Source of the DNA: Sphingobium sp. 15-1
GTDB lineage: Bacteria > Pseudomonadota > Alphaproteobacteria > Sphingomonadales > Sphingomonadaceae
Length of the DNA stretch: 64,000 bases
Direction: 5' to 3'
Assembly (NCBI RefSeq): GCF_013375535.1
Contig: NZ_JABXJG010000001.1
Coordinates: 1,364,001-1,428,000 of the forward strand
Positions 1-11,112 of the stretch are shown piece after piece. Made by a program: the position numbers and the translations under genes. Positions within the stretch are counted from its first letter, which is position 1; each line of letters opens with the position of its first letter. Below the pieces are notes generated by a model that did no database searches, was not told the origin of the DNA, and worked only from the letters and a program-made list of their open reading frames with translations.

Positions 1-807
1 GAACAGGATGGCGTTCAGCGCACACATCAGGATCACGTTCGCATATTCGCCCAGCCAGAACAGGGCGAAGGCCATGGACGAATATTCGGTCTGATAACCG
101 GCGACGAGTTCCGATTCCGCTTCGGTCAGGTCGAAGGGCGCCCGCGCCGTTTCCGCCATGGCCGAGATCAGGAACATGATCGCCATCGGGAAGAGCAGCG
201 GGTTGAAGCCGTTGCCGTTCAGGAAACCATAATAGCCCTTCTGGCTCTCGACGATCGCGGTCAGGTTGAAGCTGCCCGCCCAGAGCACGACGCAGACCAG
301 GATAAAGCCGATCGAGACTTCATAGCTGATCATCTGCGCACTGGCGCGGATCGCGGAATAGAAGGGATATTTGGAGTTGGAGGCCCAGCCGGACAGCACG
401 ATCCCGTAAACGCCCAGCGAACTGACCGCGAGAATATAGAGCAGGCCGACATTGATGTTGGCAACAACGACGCCGACCTGGAACGGGATCACCGCCCAGG
501 CCATCAGCGCGACCGTGAAGGTGATGATCGGCGCGATCAGGAAGAGCGTGCGATTAGCCGCCGACGGGATGATGGTTTCCTGCAGGAAAACCTTGGCGCC
601 GTCCGCGAAGGACTGGAGCAGACCGAAAGGACCGACGACATTCGGTCCCCTGCGCAGCGCCATGGCCGCCCAGATCTTGCGGTCGGCATAGATGATCATC
701 GCCACGGCCAGCATGAGCGGCAGGGCGATCAGCAAAATGCCGATGATTGTGGACAACGCCCACGCGCCTTCGAATGGCAGGCCCAGATTTTGGAAGAAAG
801 CGGTCAC
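1..807 (-). CDS. nuoH: NADH-quinone oxidoreductase subunit H (partial, 3' end outside window)
   Basis: Membrane subunit of respiratory complex I that joins the quinone-reducing arm to the proton-pumping arm. The reading frame opens with GTG at 807, sharing GTGA with the nuoG stop, and stays open to the window edge, giving 269 of about 345 expected residues. The translation shows repeated hydrophobic segments and NuoH hallmarks such as [16 protein letters not shown] near residue 40 and [20 protein letters not shown] near residue 220. The C-terminal end lies to the left of position 1. It is the last visible gene of the nuo operon and is presumably followed by nuoI-N. Confidence 0.95.
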   Translation of the reverse strand, partial: MTAFFQNLGLPFEGAWALSTIIGILLIALPLMLAVAMIIYADRKIWAAMALRRGPNVVGPFGLLQSFADGAKVFLQETIIPSAANRTLFLIAPIITFTVALMAWAVIPFQVGVVVANINVGLLYILAVSSLGVYGIVLSGWASNSKYPFYSAIRASAQMISYEVSIGFILVCVVLWAGSFNLTAIVESQKGYYGFLNGNGFNPLLFPMAIMFLISAMAETARAPFDLTEAESELVAGYQTEYSSMAFALFWLGEYANVILMCALNAILF

Positions 808-2834
808 TCTGCGGCCTCCGCGAAGCTCTCGCCATGGATCAGCTCGGCCGAGCATTGCTGCATCGTCGGGCTGGCGCGGCAGATGGCGTTGGTCAGGTAG
901 AAATCCTTGATCGGTGAGCCAAACTCACCGGTCGCGCCGGTCGGGAGCGGCGGAATGGACCAGCCATAATCGGCCAGTCCCTCTTGCCCGAGCGCCGGAA
1001 CCGCCTTGGCCATTTCAGCGCGGAGCTGCTCGAAGCTGTCGAAGTTCAGGGTCGCGCCCAGCACTTCCGACAGCGCGCGGAGGATCGACCAATCCTCGCG
1101 GGCGTCGCCCGGCGCGAACACGGCCTTTTCGCCGCGCTGCACCCGACCTTCCAGATTGACATAGGTGCCCGCCTTTTCGGCATAGCTCGCGCCCGGCAGG
1201 ATCACGTCCGCCGCATGGGCGCCCTTGTCGCCATGGTGGCCGACATAGACCTTGAAGCTGTCCTCGAACGCCGAATAATCGACTTCGTCCGCGCCGAGCG
1301 AGAAGAGCAGCTTGGGCTTAGCGGCCGCTATAGCCTTGACGCCGCCTTCGACCGCATAGCCAAGCATCAGCCCGCCCATGCGCGCCGCCGCGAAGTGCAG
1401 GACATTATAGCCGTTCCAGCCCCGTCCTGAACCTGTCGAAGCGGCGTCCTTGATCAGGCCCAGCGTCTCGACCAGCGCCAGCGTGTCGCCATGCGCGCCG
1501 TCCTTGGCCAGCACGCCGCCGCCGACGATCATTGCCGGACGGGCCGCCTTACCGAAGGCCTCGACCACCGCTTCCGGCAGCTTGGCGAGCAGCGAGGCGT
1601 CGTTACCCAGCCATTCGACCTTATAGGTGAGGTCGACCTGCGGGCCGAGGGCGAAGACCTTCGCGCCCTTCTTGATCGCCTTGCGGATGCGGGTGTTCAC
1701 CAGCGGCGCTTCCCAGCGCAGATTGGTGCCAACCAGCAGGATCACGTCAGCGGTCTCCAGACCGGCCAGCGTCGTGTTGAAGTTCACCGCCGACAGGCTC
1801 GACACATCATAGGCAAGGCCGGTTTGACGACCTTCGAGCAGGTTACCGCCCAGCTTCTCGACCAGCGCCTTACCCGCGAACATCGTCTCGCAGTCGAGCA
1901 GATCACCGGCCAGAGCCGCGACCGAACCGCCATGTTTGACGGTGGCAATCGCCGCGAAAGCCTCGTTCCAGGTCGCCGGAACCAGCTTGCCGTCCTTGCG
2001 GATAAAGGGCTTGTCGAGGCGCTTGCGGACCAGACCGTCGACATTGTGCCGGGTCTTATCCGACGCCCATTCCTCGTTCACATCGTCATTGATGCGCGGC
2101 ACCGCGCGCAGCACCTGACGGCCACGGCTGTCGAGGCGGATATTGGTGCCGACCGCGTCCATCACGTCGATCGCATGGGTCTTCGTCAGTTCCCACGGAC
2201 GCGCCTCGAACGCATAGGGCTTGGACGTCAGCGCACCCACCGGGCAGAGGTCGACCACATTGCCCGACAGCTCGCTCTTCGCGGCATGTTCGAGATAGGT
2301 GGTGATCTGCATATTCTCGCCGCGATAGATGGCGCCGATTTCCGGCACGCCCGCGACTTCCTCGGCAAAGCGCACGCAGCGGGTGCACTGGATGCAGCGG
2401 GTCATGACCGTCTTGACGATCGGCCCCATATATTTCTCGGTGACGGCGCGCTTATTCTCTTCGAAGCGGCTGGTGCCCTTGCCATAGGCCACCGACTGGT
2501 CCTGAAGGTCGCATTCGCCGCCCTGATCGCAGATCGGGCAGTCGAGCGGGTGGTTGATGAGTAGGAACTCCATCACCCCTTCGCGCGCCTTCTTGACCAT
2601 CTCGCTGTCGGTGCGGATTTCCTGGCCTTCACTGGCCGGGAGCGCGCAGCTTGCCTGCGGCTTGGGCGGTCCGGGCTTCACCTCGACCAGACACATGCGG
2701 CAGTTGCCCGCGATGCTCAGCCGCTCATGATAGCAGAAGCGCGGAATTTCCTTCCCCGCCAGCTCGCACGCCTGGAGGACAGTGGCGCCCGCCGGGACTT
2801 CGAGTTCTACGCCGTCTACTTTGACCTTCGGCAT
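804..2834 (-). CDS. nuoG: NADH-quinone oxidoreductase subunit G
   Basis: Large iron-sulfur subunit of complex I, 676 residues, passing electrons from NuoF/E toward the quinone site. The N-terminal ferredoxin domain has C34, C45 and C48 plus a fourth Cys in QASCALP. A His/Cys cluster site ([15 protein letters not shown]) and a ferredoxin-like [13 protein letters not shown] with a distal LCPVGAL follow; the rest is a molybdopterin-oxidoreductase-like fold. The start is two bases after the nuoF stop. A short stretch near residue 465 (STGSGRG, positions about 1422-1443) looks like an in-frame piece of a dispersed repeat. Confidence 0.97.
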   Translation of the reverse strand: MPKVKVDGVELEVPAGATVLQACELAGKEIPRFCYHERLSIAGNCRMCLVEVKPGPPKPQASCALPASEGQEIRTDSEMVKKAREGVMEFLLINHPLDCPICDQGGECDLQDQSVAYGKGTSRFEENKRAVTEKYMGPIVKTVMTRCIQCTRCVRFAEEVAGVPEIGAIYRGENMQITTYLEHAAKSELSGNVVDLCPVGALTSKPYAFEARPWELTKTHAIDVMDAVGTNIRLDSRGRQVLRAVPRINDDVNEEWASDKTRHNVDGLVRKRLDKPFIRKDGKLVPATWNEAFAAIATVKHGGSVAALAGDLLDCETMFAGKALVEKLGGNLLEGRQTGLAYDVSSLSAVNFNTTLAGLETADVILLVGTNLRWEAPLVNTRIRKAIKKGAKVFALGPQVDLTYKVEWLGNDASLLAKLPEAVVEAFGKAARPAMIVGGGVLAKDGAHGDTLALVETLGLIKDAASTGSGRGWNGYNVLHFAAARMGGLMLGYAVEGGVKAIAAAKPKLLFSLGADEVDYSAFEDSFKVYVGHHGDKGAHAADVILPGASYAEKAGTYVNLEGRVQRGEKAVFAPGDAREDWSILRALSEVLGATLNFDSFEQLRAEMAKAVPALGQEGLADYGWSIPPLPTGATGEFGSPIKDFYLTNAICRASPTMQQCSAELIHGESFAEAAE

Positions 2835-2836
2835 GG

Positions 2837-4153
2837 TTACTCCGCTGCCTCCATGACGGGGGCGCTACCCTTATTTTCGTTGATCCGGCGCTCGATTTCC
2901 GGACGGAAGTGCCGGATCAGCCCCTGGATCGGCCAGGCCGCCGCGTCGCCTAGCGCGCAGATGGTGTGGCCTTCGACCTGCTTGGTCACCTGCTGGAGCA
3001 TGTCGATTTCGCTGATGTCCGCATCGCCCGAGCGCAGCCGCTCCATCACCCGCCACATCCAACCGGTGCCTTCGCGGCAGGGCGTGCATTGGCCGCAGCT
3101 CTCATGCTTGTAGAAATAGGAGAGGCGCGAAATGGCGCGGACAATGTCGGTCGACTTGTCCATGACGATGACGGCGGCCGTGCCAAGGCCGGAGCCGACG
3201 CCACGCAGCCCGTCAAAATCCATCGGCGCGTCCATGATCTCGCGCGCGGGGACCAGCGGAACCGACGACCCGCCGGGGATGACCGCGAGCAGATTGTCCC
3301 AACCGCCGCGAATGCCGCCGCAATGCCGGTCGATCAGTTCCTTGAAGCTGATGCCCATCGATTCTTCGACGACGCAGGGCTTGTTCACATGGCCGCTGAT
3401 CTGGAAGAGCTTTGTGCCCTTGTTGTTCTCGCGGCCGAAGCTGGCGAACCATTCCGGCGAACGGCGCAGGATCGTCGGCGCGACGGCGATCGATTCCACA
3501 TTGTTCACCGTGGTCGGGCAGCCATAGAGGCCCGCGCCGGCCGGGAAAGGCGGCTTCAGACGCGGCTGGCCCTTCTTGCCTTCGATGCTTTCGATCTGCG
3601 CGGTTTCCTCGCCGCAGATATAGGCGCCCGCGCCGCGATGGACGAAGACGTCGAAATCATAGCCAGAACCGCAGGCGTTCTTGCCGAGGAAGCCCTTTTC
3701 ATAGGCCTGTTCGACAGCGGCGAAGAGGACCTTCGCCTCATAGATGAACTCCCCGCGGATGTAGATATAGGCGGCCCGCGCCCGCATCGCGAAACCGGCG
3801 ACCAGCGCGCCTTCGATCAGCTTGTGCGGATCGTGGCGGATGATTTCCCGGTCTTTGCACGAACCCGGCTCGGATTCGTCGGCGTTGATGACCAGGAAAC
3901 TCGGACGGCCATCCTTGCTTTCCTTGGGCATGAAGCTCCACTTCATGCCGGTCGGGAAGCCCGCGCCGCCACGACCGCGCAAGCCAGACGCCTTGATGCG
4001 CTCGATGATTTCGTCCTGGCCGATTTCCAGCAGCTTCTTGGTATTATCCCAATCGCCACGCTTGATCGCCGCGTCGATGCCCCAATCTTGGAAGCCATAG
4101 ACGTTGGTGAAGATGCGATCCTTGTCGCTGAGAGGCGCAATCACGTCGCTCAT
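2837..4153 (-). CDS. nuoF: NADH-quinone oxidoreductase subunit F
   Basis: NADH-oxidising flavoprotein of complex I, 438 residues with the start chosen here. It carries the glycine-rich GRGGAGFP motif of the FMN/NADH site and the 4Fe-4S ligands in [13 protein letters not shown], with a further Cys near HTICALGD. I chose ATG at 4153 because it overlaps the nuoE stop as ATGA and has a GGGGGGAG ribosome site just upstream; a GTG at 4159 would add two residues. It sits between nuoE and nuoG in the operon. Confidence 0.97.
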   Translation of the reverse strand: MSDVIAPLSDKDRIFTNVYGFQDWGIDAAIKRGDWDNTKKLLEIGQDEIIERIKASGLRGRGGAGFPTGMKWSFMPKESKDGRPSFLVINADESEPGSCKDREIIRHDPHKLIEGALVAGFAMRARAAYIYIRGEFIYEAKVLFAAVEQAYEKGFLGKNACGSGYDFDVFVHRGAGAYICGEETAQIESIEGKKGQPRLKPPFPAGAGLYGCPTTVNNVESIAVAPTILRRSPEWFASFGRENNKGTKLFQISGHVNKPCVVEESMGISFKELIDRHCGGIRGGWDNLLAVIPGGSSVPLVPAREIMDAPMDFDGLRGVGSGLGTAAVIVMDKSTDIVRAISRLSYFYKHESCGQCTPCREGTGWMWRVMERLRSGDADISEIDMLQQVTKQVEGHTICALGDAAAWPIQGLIRHFRPEIERRINENKGSAPVMEAAE

Positions 4154-4818
4154 GCCCACTCCCCCCGATAGTCGTGATTTTCGCCAACCATCTCTTTCAG
4201 CGTGGTCGGACCACCTTCGGGGCAGCTCGTCTGGCGATCGATCTGCGGCCCGATCTTGGGCTGCTTGCCAGCGGCGAGATCGTCGAGGATCGCGCTCATG
4301 CTGTCATAGGTCAGGTCTTCGAAATTATCGTCGTTGATCTGGACCATCGGCGCGTTGGCGCAGGCGCCCAGACACTCGACCTCGCTCAGCGTGAACAGGC
4401 CGTCGGGGGTCGTGCCGCCCTTGACCAGACCCTTGTTCTTGCAGGCCGAAAACACATCGTCCGAGCCGCGCAGCATGCACGGCGTCGTGCCGCAGACCTG
4501 CACATGATAGCGGCCGACCGGCGCGAGGTTGTACATGGTGTAGAAGGTCGCGACCTCGTAAACGCGCATGTACGGCATTTCGAGTTGGTCAGCGATATAT
4601 TCCATCACCGGCACCGGCAGCCAGCCGTTCGTCTGCGTTTCCGCACCCACCTGACGCTGGGCGAGATCAAGCAGCGGCATCACCGCCGACTGCTGACGGC
4701 CGGCGGGATAGCGGGCGATGACCTTCTTCGCCTGTTCGGCGTTCTCGGCCGTCCACGCAAAGGCGCCCCAGCGCGCGCGGGTCTCGGCCTCGTCCGGGAT
4801 ATGAACTGCGTCAGCCAT
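4150..4818 (-). CDS. nuoE: NADH-quinone oxidoreductase subunit E
   Basis: 24-kDa-type thioredoxin-fold subunit, 222 residues, carrying a 2Fe-2S cluster next to NuoF. Cluster ligands are visible as [10 protein letters not shown] and [10 protein letters not shown]. An extended, charged C-terminal tail follows the fold, as is common in alphaproteobacteria. The ATG overlaps the nuoD stop as TAATG, implying coupled translation. Confidence 0.96.
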   Translation of the reverse strand: MADAVHIPDEAETRARWGAFAWTAENAEQAKKVIARYPAGRQQSAVMPLLDLAQRQVGAETQTNGWLPVPVMEYIADQLEMPYMRVYEVATFYTMYNLAPVGRYHVQVCGTTPCMLRGSDDVFSACKNKGLVKGGTTPDGLFTLSEVECLGACANAPMVQINDDNFEDLTYDSMSAILDDLAAGKQPKIGPQIDRQTSCPEGGPTTLKEMVGENHDYRGEWA

Positions 4819-6053
4819 TAGCGGTCACATTCTCCAAACACGATGTCCATGGCGCCCAGGACAGCGGTGGTATCGGCCAGCATGTGGCCCTTCATCATGA
4901 AATCCATCGCCTGAAGGTGCGAGAAGGCGGTCGGGCGGATCTTGCAGCGGTAAGGCTTGTTGGAGCCGTCCGCGACCAGATAGACGCCGAACTCGCCCTT
5001 GGGGCTTTCGGTCGCCACATAGACTTCGCCAGCGGGTACGTGGAAGCCTTCGGTATAGAGCTTGAAATGGTGGATCAGCGCTTCCATCGAGCGCTTCATC
5101 TCGCCACGCTTGGGCGGCGAAACCTTGCGGTCGAAGCTGGCGATCGGCCCTTCCGGCATTTCATTGAGGCACTGCTTCATGATCCGCGCGGACTGGCGGA
5201 CTTCCTCGACGCGCACCATGAAGCGGTCGTAGCAGTCGAAGTTGGTGCCGACCGGAATATCGAATTCCATGCGGTCATAGACGTCGTAAGGCTGCGCCTT
5301 GCGGATATCCCAGGGGATACCCGACCCACGGATCATCGGCCCGGAGAAGCCCCATTTGAGAGCGTCTTCCTTGGAAACGACGGCGATGTCGACATTGCGC
5401 TGCTTGAAGATGCGGTTGTCGACTACCAGGCTCATCGCGTCCTCGAACAGGCGCGGCAGACGAGTGTCGAGCCAGTCGGCAATGTCGGTCAGCAGCTTGA
5501 GCGGTACATCCTGATGCACGCCGCCCGGCCGGAAATAGGCCGAATGCATACGGGCACCCGAAGCACGCTCGAAGAAGTTAAGGCAATCCTCGCGGATTTC
5601 GAACAGCCACAGGTTCGGCGTCATCGCGCCGACGTCCATGACGTGCGAGCCGAGGTTCAGCATGTGGTTGCAGATGCGGGTCAGTTCCGCGAAGAACACG
5701 CGCAGATATTGCGCGCGCAGCGGCACTTCGAGATTCAGCAGCTTCTCGATGGCCAGAACGTAGCTATGCTCCATGCCGAGCGGCGAACAATAGTCCAGCC
5801 GGTCGAAATAGGGCAGCGCCTGCATATAGGTCTTATATTCGATCAGCTTCTCGGTGCCGCGATGCAGCAGGCCGACATGCGGGTCGCAGCGCTCGACGAT
5901 TTCGCCGTCCAGCTCCATGACCAGGCGCAAAACGCCGTGAGCGGCCGGGTGCTGCGGACCGAAGTTGATCGTATAGTTCTGGATTTCGGTGTCGCCGTAG
6001 GTCGGGTCAGCGGCATCGACCTTATGGTCCAGCTTTTCGAGATAATCGGACAT
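4818..6053 (-). CDS. nuoD: NADH-quinone oxidoreductase subunit D
   Basis: 49-kDa-type subunit of complex I, 411 residues, which with NuoB forms the quinone-binding pocket. It shows the family signature [14 protein letters not shown] near residue 32, RGTEKLIE and the HxxxDVGAMTP region, and lacks the nickel-binding cysteines of hydrogenases, as expected. The start overlaps the nuoC stop by one base (TGATG). Confidence 0.97.
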   Translation of the reverse strand: MSDYLEKLDHKVDAADPTYGDTEIQNYTINFGPQHPAAHGVLRLVMELDGEIVERCDPHVGLLHRGTEKLIEYKTYMQALPYFDRLDYCSPLGMEHSYVLAIEKLLNLEVPLRAQYLRVFFAELTRICNHMLNLGSHVMDVGAMTPNLWLFEIREDCLNFFERASGARMHSAYFRPGGVHQDVPLKLLTDIADWLDTRLPRLFEDAMSLVVDNRIFKQRNVDIAVVSKEDALKWGFSGPMIRGSGIPWDIRKAQPYDVYDRMEFDIPVGTNFDCYDRFMVRVEEVRQSARIMKQCLNEMPEGPIASFDRKVSPPKRGEMKRSMEALIHHFKLYTEGFHVPAGEVYVATESPKGEFGVYLVADGSNKPYRCKIRPTAFSHLQAMDFMMKGHMLADTTAVLGAMDIVFGECDR

Positions 6054-6688
6054 CAGGCTTTGCTCCCCTGGTCCTTGGCCTCAGCCTTTTCATCGCCCGG
6101 CAGCACATATTGCGCGCCTTCCCACGGGCTCATGAAGTCGAAGCTGCGGAAGTCCTGCGCCAGCTTCACCGGCTCATAGACGACGCGCTTATCCTCTTCG
6201 GAATAGCGCAGCTCGACATAGCCGGTCAGCGGAAAGTCCTTGCGCTGCGGATGGCCCTTGAAGCCATAGTCGGTCAGGATGCGGCGCAGGTCGGCATTGC
6301 CTTCGAAAATGACGCCATACATGTCGAACACCTCCCGCTCCAGCCAGCCGGCGACCGGCCAGAGGTGAGTGACGGTCGGAACGGGCGTGTCCTCATCGGT
6401 GGAGACCTTCACGCGGACACGATGGTTCCGCGTGACGCTGAGCAGATGGTAGCAGACCTCGAACCGGTCGGGACGATCGGGATAATCGACTCCAGCGATT
6501 TCCATGAGCTGCTGATATTGCCCGCGATCCCGCAACAGCATCATCGCCTCGGCCAGCTTTTCGCGCACGACGGTGAAGCTCAGCTCATCGGCATGGTCGA
6601 CGGTCTCGACCAGCATCGATCCCAGCAGCCCGGCGATTTCCTGCGCGATCCCTTCCGGGTTCGCGATCTTAGGAGCAGAATGACCCAT
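6053..6688 (-). CDS. nuoC: NADH-quinone oxidoreductase subunit C
   Basis: 30-kDa-type peripheral subunit of complex I, 211 residues. The signature region [20 protein letters not shown] and the following [18 protein letters not shown] are clear. The open frame extends farther upstream into nuoB, but the ATG at 6688 (MGHSAPK) lies directly after the nuoB stop and is the sensible start. NuoC is separate from NuoD here rather than fused as in enterobacteria. Confidence 0.96.
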   Translation of the reverse strand: MGHSAPKIANPEGIAQEIAGLLGSMLVETVDHADELSFTVVREKLAEAMMLLRDRGQYQQLMEIAGVDYPDRPDRFEVCYHLLSVTRNHRVRVKVSTDEDTPVPTVTHLWPVAGWLEREVFDMYGVIFEGNADLRRILTDYGFKGHPQRKDFPLTGYVELRYSEEDKRVVYEPVKLAQDFRSFDFMSPWEGAQYVLPGDEKAEAKDQGSKA

Positions 6689-6689
6689 A

Positions 6690-7244
6690 TTAACGCTCAA
6701 CCGTCCCGATCCGGCGGATCTTCCGCTGCAACTGCATGATGCCGTATAGCAAGGCCTCTGCGGTCGGCGGGCAACCCGGCACATAGATATCGACCGGCAC
6801 GATGCGGTCGCAGCCGCGCACTACCGAATAGCTGTAGTGATAATAGCCCCCGCCGTTCGCGCAGCTTCCCATCGAAATCACATATTTCGGATTGGACATC
6901 TGGTCGTAAACCTTGCGCAAGGCCGGAGCCATCTTGTTGCACAGGGTTCCCGCGACGATCATCACGTCCGACTGGCGCGGAGAGGCGCGTGGCGCAGCGC
7001 CGAAGCGCTCCATGTCATAGCGCGGCATGTTGACGTGGATCATTTCCACCGCGCAGCAGGCCAGGCCGAAGGTCATCCACCATAGCGAGCCGGTGCGCGC
7101 CCACTGGAACAGTTCCTCGGTCGAAGTGACGAGGAAACCCTTGTCGCTGACTTCGCTGCTCAGCGCGTTGAAGAAATCCTGGTCGGGCTGCGTGCCGGCC
7201 GGCAACAGCGTGCCAGGAACCGGACGGTCAAGTTCTACTCCCAA
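6690..7244 (-). CDS. nuoB: NADH-quinone oxidoreductase subunit B
   Basis: 20-kDa-type subunit holding the terminal 4Fe-4S cluster N2 that reduces quinone. The ligands are visible as [14 protein letters not shown] and GCPPTAEAL. The start is uncertain: the frame opens with a GTG at 7265 without a ribosome site, while a TTG at 7244 has AAGGGAG about eight bases upstream. I prefer the TTG (184 residues). Either start overlaps the end of nuoA. Confidence 0.93.
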   Translation of the reverse strand: MGVELDRPVPGTLLPAGTQPDQDFFNALSSEVSDKGFLVTSTEELFQWARTGSLWWMTFGLACCAVEMIHVNMPRYDMERFGAAPRASPRQSDVMIVAGTLCNKMAPALRKVYDQMSNPKYVISMGSCANGGGYYHYSYSVVRGCDRIVPVDIYVPGCPPTAEALLYGIMQLQRKIRRIGTVER

Positions 7245-7609
7245 TCGAGTGCTCCCTTCTTCCACGCATAGACGAGGCCGAGCACCAGCTCCGCTATGAA
7301 GATCATCATCGTCGCCCAGCCGGCCCAGCCGATCTGGTCGAGGCTGACCGCCCAGGGATAAAGGAACGCCGCTTCCAGATCGAAGATGATGAACAGGATG
7401 GCGACGAGGTAGAAACGCACGTCGAACTGGCTGCGCGGTTCTTCAAAGGCGGGGAAACCGCATTCATATTCGCTGAGCTTGGCCGGGTCGGGCTGATGAG
7501 AGCCGGTCAGGCGCCCCACGAGCATCGGCAGGAACACAAATGCGCTCGAAAGCAGCAAGGCGATCCCGAGAAAGATCAGGATCGGCAGATATTGGGCTAG
7601 ATCGACCAA
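7235..7609 (-). CDS. nuoA: NADH-quinone oxidoreductase subunit A
   Basis: Small membrane subunit of complex I, 124 residues with three hydrophobic segments and the conserved loop ending [21 protein letters not shown]. It begins with TTG, preceded by an AGGGGAC ribosome site. It is the first gene of the nuo operon, so the operon promoter should lie in the gap upstream (7610-7733). Confidence 0.95.
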   Translation of the reverse strand: MVDLAQYLPILIFLGIALLLSSAFVFLPMLVGRLTGSHQPDPAKLSEYECGFPAFEEPRSQFDVRFYLVAILFIIFDLEAAFLYPWAVSLDQIGWAGWATMMIFIAELVLGLVYAWKKGALDWE

Positions 7610-7733
7610 CGGAGTCCCCTGGGCGAAAATGATTTACGGGCGCGCTTTAGGCCCGCTGCATATGCGAAGCAAGGCCCGCAGGCATGAGAATGATTCGCAA
7701 CACGCAGATGTGTTAGACGAAAGGCCAACAAGC

Positions 7734-8546
7734 TTAGCGAAGCGCGCCCGCAACCAGCTTATGCAGCTTGCTGTGAACGGCGTCGTTGCCCGCAATGACT
7801 TCCTTGCGCTCGATCGCTTGGTCACCGCCGCGGAAGTCCGAGACGAAGCCGCCCGCTTCCCGCACCATCAGCAGGCCCGCCGCGACATCCCAGGGCTGCA
7901 ATCCGCTTTCCCAAAAGCCGTCATAGCGCCCGGAAGCGACATGGGCGAGGTCGAGCGATGCCGCGCCGAAGCGACGAATGCCCGCGACCGAAGGCGCCAC
8001 CGCGCCGAAGATGCGCGTCCACTGGGCAAAATCGCCATGGCCCATGAATGGGATGCCGGTCGCGATCAGGCACTCGCCCAGATCGCGCCGCGCCGACACA
8101 CGCAACCGCTGATCGTGGCGCCACGCGCCCCGGCTCTTTTCCGCCCAATAGCTTTCGTCGGTGACGGGCTGGTAGATAAGGCCGGTCGTCACCTCCCGCT
8201 TGCCGCCGTAGAGCGGTTCCTCGACCGCGATCGAGATGGCGAAATGCGGGATGCCGTGGAGAAAATTGCTGGTGCCGTCGAGCGGATCGATGATCCAGCG
8301 CGGCTTGCCCGGATCGCCGGCAATCTCCCCGCCCTCTTCCAGCAGGAAACCCCAATCGGGACGCGCCTTCTGCAACTCCTCGACCAGGGTCTTTTCCGCC
8401 TGCTGGTCAGCCTTGGACACGAAATCCGCCGGCCCCTTGCGGGAGACCTGCAGATGCTCGACCTCGCCAAAGTCGCGGCGCAGCTTGGAGCCGGCCTTGC
8501 GCGCGGCGCGTTCCATGACGGTCAAAAGGCCCGAGTGCGATACCAT
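7734..8546 (-). CDS. Inositol monophosphatase family protein
   Basis: Mg-dependent sugar phosphatase of the SuhB/IMPase/CysQ superfamily, 270 residues. The metal-binding motifs LLEEGGE near residue 68 and WIIDPLDGTSNF near residue 84 are intact, as is the C-terminal GLQPWDVAAGLLMVREAGG. The substrate could be inositol phosphate, fructose 1,6-bisphosphate or PAP; sequence alone does not decide. It is downstream of efp on the same strand, separated by a paired-hairpin repeat (8557-8687). Confidence 0.92.
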   Translation of the reverse strand: MVSHSGLLTVMERAARKAGSKLRRDFGEVEHLQVSRKGPADFVSKADQQAEKTLVEELQKARPDWGFLLEEGGEIAGDPGKPRWIIDPLDGTSNFLHGIPHFAISIAVEEPLYGGKREVTTGLIYQPVTDESYWAEKSRGAWRHDQRLRVSARRDLGECLIATGIPFMGHGDFAQWTRIFGAVAPSVAGIRRFGAASLDLAHVASGRYDGFWESGLQPWDVAAGLLMVREAGGFVSDFRGGDQAIERKEVIAGNDAVHSKLHKLVAGALR

Positions 8547-8556
8547 TTTTCTTGTC

Positions 8557-8687
8557 TCCCCCCTCCCGTAAACGGGAGGGGCCGGGGGTGGGCATGCCGC
8601 AATAGCGGCACTCTAAAAAGGGAAAGGGCAGGAAGCTAGCTTACGCTCGCCGCCCACCCCCAGCCCCTCCCGCTTGCGGGAGGGGAG
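8557..8687. repeat. Paired-hairpin dispersed repeat, copy 1
   Basis: Two palindromes of the type CCTCCCGNNNNCGGGAGG stand in inverted orientation, each followed on the inner side by a GGGGGTGGG box, with about 60 bases of unrelated spacer. The same architecture occurs at 22299-22431 and, inside a coding region, at 23331-23452. Here it fills the gap between efp and the phosphatase gene and could form one long cruciform. Confidence 0.85.
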
Positions 8688-8696
8688 CATTTAATA

Positions 8697-9260
8697 TCAG
8701 TCCGCGCGCTTCACATATTCGCGCTCATAGACATCAACGACGATGCGCGTGCCAGTGACGATATGCGGTGGCACCATGACGCGCACGCCATTGTCGAGGA
8801 TGGCGGGCTTGTAGCTGGCCGAAGCGGTCTGCCCCTTCACCACGGCGTCGGCCTCAACAACCGTCGCTTCGATGGTTTCGGGGAGTTGCACGCTGATCGG
8901 GCGCTCTTCATACATTTCGAGGATGACCATCATGCCGTCCTGCAGGAAGGCGGCCGCATCACCGATCAGGTCCTGCGGCAGATTGATCTGCTCATAGGTC
9001 TCCGTGTCCATGAAGACGAGCATGTCGCCCTCTGCATAGAGATACTGGAAATCCTTGGTGTCGAGGCGGATGCGCTCGACCGTCTCGGCCGAGCGGAAGC
9101 GGACATTGTTCTTGCGTCCGTCGATCAGGTTCTTCAGTTCCACCTGCATATAGGCGCCGCCCTTGCCGGGCTGCGTGTGCTGGATCTTCACGGCGCGCCA
9201 CAGGCTACCGTCATATTCGATGTTGTTGCCGGGACGAATCTCGACGCCGCTGATCTTCAT
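8697..9260 (-). CDS. efp: Elongation factor P
   Basis: Translation factor that relieves ribosome stalling at polyproline stretches, 187 residues, the usual length. It has the N-terminal KOW-like domain with the tip loop [10 protein letters not shown], whose Lys is the position modified in many bacteria, then two OB domains ending [20 protein letters not shown]. No EpmA-type modification gene is visible nearby. Confidence 0.97.
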   Translation of the reverse strand: MKISGVEIRPGNNIEYDGSLWRAVKIQHTQPGKGGAYMQVELKNLIDGRKNNVRFRSAETVERIRLDTKDFQYLYAEGDMLVFMDTETYEQINLPQDLIGDAAAFLQDGMMVILEMYEERPISVQLPETIEATVVEADAVVKGQTASASYKPAILDNGVRVMVPPHIVTGTRIVVDVYEREYVKRAD

Positions 9261-9360
9261 GGGAAGAGCCTGCCTATATGTCTGAAGGTGAAAAGAGCCG
9301 GCCTCTGGAGGCTGGCCGCGCCCTTACATGGCTGAGGCCGAAAGGGCAAGGGGGAGCGGC

Positions 9361-9927
9361 CTATCGCGGTTTCGCCAGCAAGGGGTAGGGATTGACCGGC
9401 CGCCCGCCATACCAGGCTTCGCCCGGCCCCATCGCATGCACCGCGAAGTGCAGATGCGGCGCCGCCGGATCGGCATTGCCCGTGCTGCCGACGCTGGCGA
9501 TCCGCTGCCCGCGCCGCACCGCCTGCCCCTCCGCCAGACCCGGCGCATAGCCGTCCAGATGCGCGTAATAATAGATGCTCCGCCCGTCCCGGGAGCGCTG
9601 ATAGACGGTCCGCCCGCCCTCCTCGCTCCAGAACAGCTTTTCAATCCGCCCATCCGCCGCCGCCAGCACGGCCCGTCCCCGCGCCGCCATGATGTCGATC
9701 GCGTCATGCGGCCTCGCCCCGCTTGCCCGCGCCTGGGTGAAAGTGTCGCTGAGCGCGGTCGGCGGCACGCCCTCCACCGGGATCAACAAGGCCCCCGCCT
9801 CCGCCGCGGCGGGTCGTGCAGGCGGCGGAACCGGCCCATCGTCGGGCACGATCCGCACGCAAAACTTCAGAAAAACAGCGCCGAACAGGACGGCCAGCCC
9901 TAACCCGGCCCAGCCGCGCGCACTCAT
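9361..9927 (-). CDS. M23 family metallopeptidase (LytM-type)
   Basis: Probable membrane-anchored cell-wall endopeptidase, 188 residues. An N-terminal hydrophobic helix (GWAGLGLAVLFGAVFL) is followed by a proline/alanine-rich linker and an M23 fold with HDAIDI near residue 76 and HLHFAVH near residue 160, the two zinc-binding motifs. The longer frame starts far upstream in the neighbouring gene; ATG at 9927 overlaps the L,D-transpeptidase stop as ATGA. The two cell-wall enzymes are therefore probably co-translated. Confidence 0.88.
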   Translation of the reverse strand: MSARGWAGLGLAVLFGAVFLKFCVRIVPDDGPVPPPARPAAAEAGALLIPVEGVPPTALSDTFTQARASGARPHDAIDIMAARGRAVLAAADGRIEKLFWSEEGGRTVYQRSRDGRSIYYYAHLDGYAPGLAEGQAVRRGQRIASVGSTGNADPAAPHLHFAVHAMGPGEAWYGGRPVNPYPLLAKPR

Positions 9928-11024
9928 AACTCGAACACCGCCTTGACGCCGGACTGCACCATCTGCGCCAGCCGCGCCGCGTCCCAATTGGTGAGGCGGA
10001 TGCAGCCATGGCTTTCCGTCCGGCCGATGGTCTGCGGCTCCGGCGTGCCGTGAATGCCGTAATGCGGCTTGGAAAGGTCGATCCACACCACGCCTACCGG
10101 GCCATTGGGACCGGGTTTCAGCACCGCCTTCTGATCGGTGGAGGATGCATCCCAGAACAGATCGGGATTATAATGAAAGTCAGGATTACGGCTCAACCCC
10201 TTGATTTCCCATGTTCCGATCGGCAGGGGATCATGCTGCGACCCCATGGTGGCGGGAAATTGCGCGATCAGCCGGTTCTGCGCATCATAGGCGCGGAGCA
10301 CCCCGTCCGACTTGTCGACGACGATATGGTCCGCCTGCGGCTGGTCCTTGGCGACGCCCAGACTGGCGAGCGTCTCGCCCCAGCCGCGCTCGTCCCCCTC
10401 GATCCGCGCCACCGGCTGGTTGGCGATGGCGGGGACGCGGACGGTGGCCCCTGCCCCAACCTTCGTGTTCGGCGGATTGAGCGCCACCAGCGCCTCCGGC
10501 CGGGTGTGGAACCGCTCAGCCAGCTTCTCCAGCAGATTGCGATAGCCCAGCGCAGGCAGCTTCGCCTGATCGTTCAAATCCTTGGGAACCGCGAAGAATG
10601 GCCCCTTGGCGAATCCCGCCGGAATCTTCACCAGCCAGGTCGCGGGCTGCGGCCGCTCGCCCAGCAGCGCCTTGGCCGTCGCCGCGTCATATTGCCCGGT
10701 CGGCGGCAGTCCCCTCGCCTCCTGTAAGCCCTTGAGCGCGGTCGTAAAGGACATGCCCTCCTTCCCGTCCAGCACGCCCGGCGAAAAGCCCGCCCGATCC
10801 AGCGCCACCTGCGCCTGGAGCACTGCCTCTACTCGTGCGGGCGCTCCCGCCGGTTCCGGGACGATGACGAAGGCGTAGGGATCAGCGGCCGGGGCGGCGG
10901 GCCGAGGCGCGGCCTCCTTCGCCTGAGGGGAAGCGGCATTCGACCCGCCGCTCTCATTCGCTTCCGTCACGGTCATGTCGCAGGCTGCGCATAGCAGCGC
11001 GAGGATCAGGGCATGGTTTTTCAA
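9924..11024 (-). CDS. L,D-transpeptidase (YkuD) with peptidoglycan-binding N-terminus
   Basis: Peptidoglycan cross-linking or lipoprotein-attaching enzyme, 366 residues. Order: signal sequence ending LLCAAC (possible lipoprotein), Ala/Pro-rich linker, a PG-binding-like region (residues about 75-125), a LysM-like stretch, then a YkuD domain with the catalytic ESHGCIRL near residue 345 and HGT before it. The start is TTG at 11024, chosen because GGGAG precedes it and the signal peptide follows directly; the open frame continues upstream without a signal. It overlaps the M23 gene. Confidence 0.85.
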   Translation of the reverse strand: MKNHALILALLCAACDMTVTEANESGGSNAASPQAKEAAPRPAAPAADPYAFVIVPEPAGAPARVEAVLQAQVALDRAGFSPGVLDGKEGMSFTTALKGLQEARGLPPTGQYDAATAKALLGERPQPATWLVKIPAGFAKGPFFAVPKDLNDQAKLPALGYRNLLEKLAERFHTRPEALVALNPPNTKVGAGATVRVPAIANQPVARIEGDERGWGETLASLGVAKDQPQADHIVVDKSDGVLRAYDAQNRLIAQFPATMGSQHDPLPIGTWEIKGLSRNPDFHYNPDLFWDASSTDQKAVLKPGPNGPVGVVWIDLSKPHYGIHGTPEPQTIGRTESHGCIRLTNWDAARLAQMVQSGVKAVFEL

Positions 11025-11112
11025 GACGATACTCTCCCGATTGTGGAAGAGAAAACGCTCAAAGTGCGGGAAAGCTGCCTGCTCCGTTTTCCTGCGGTGG
11101 CCCAGCTTCCGG

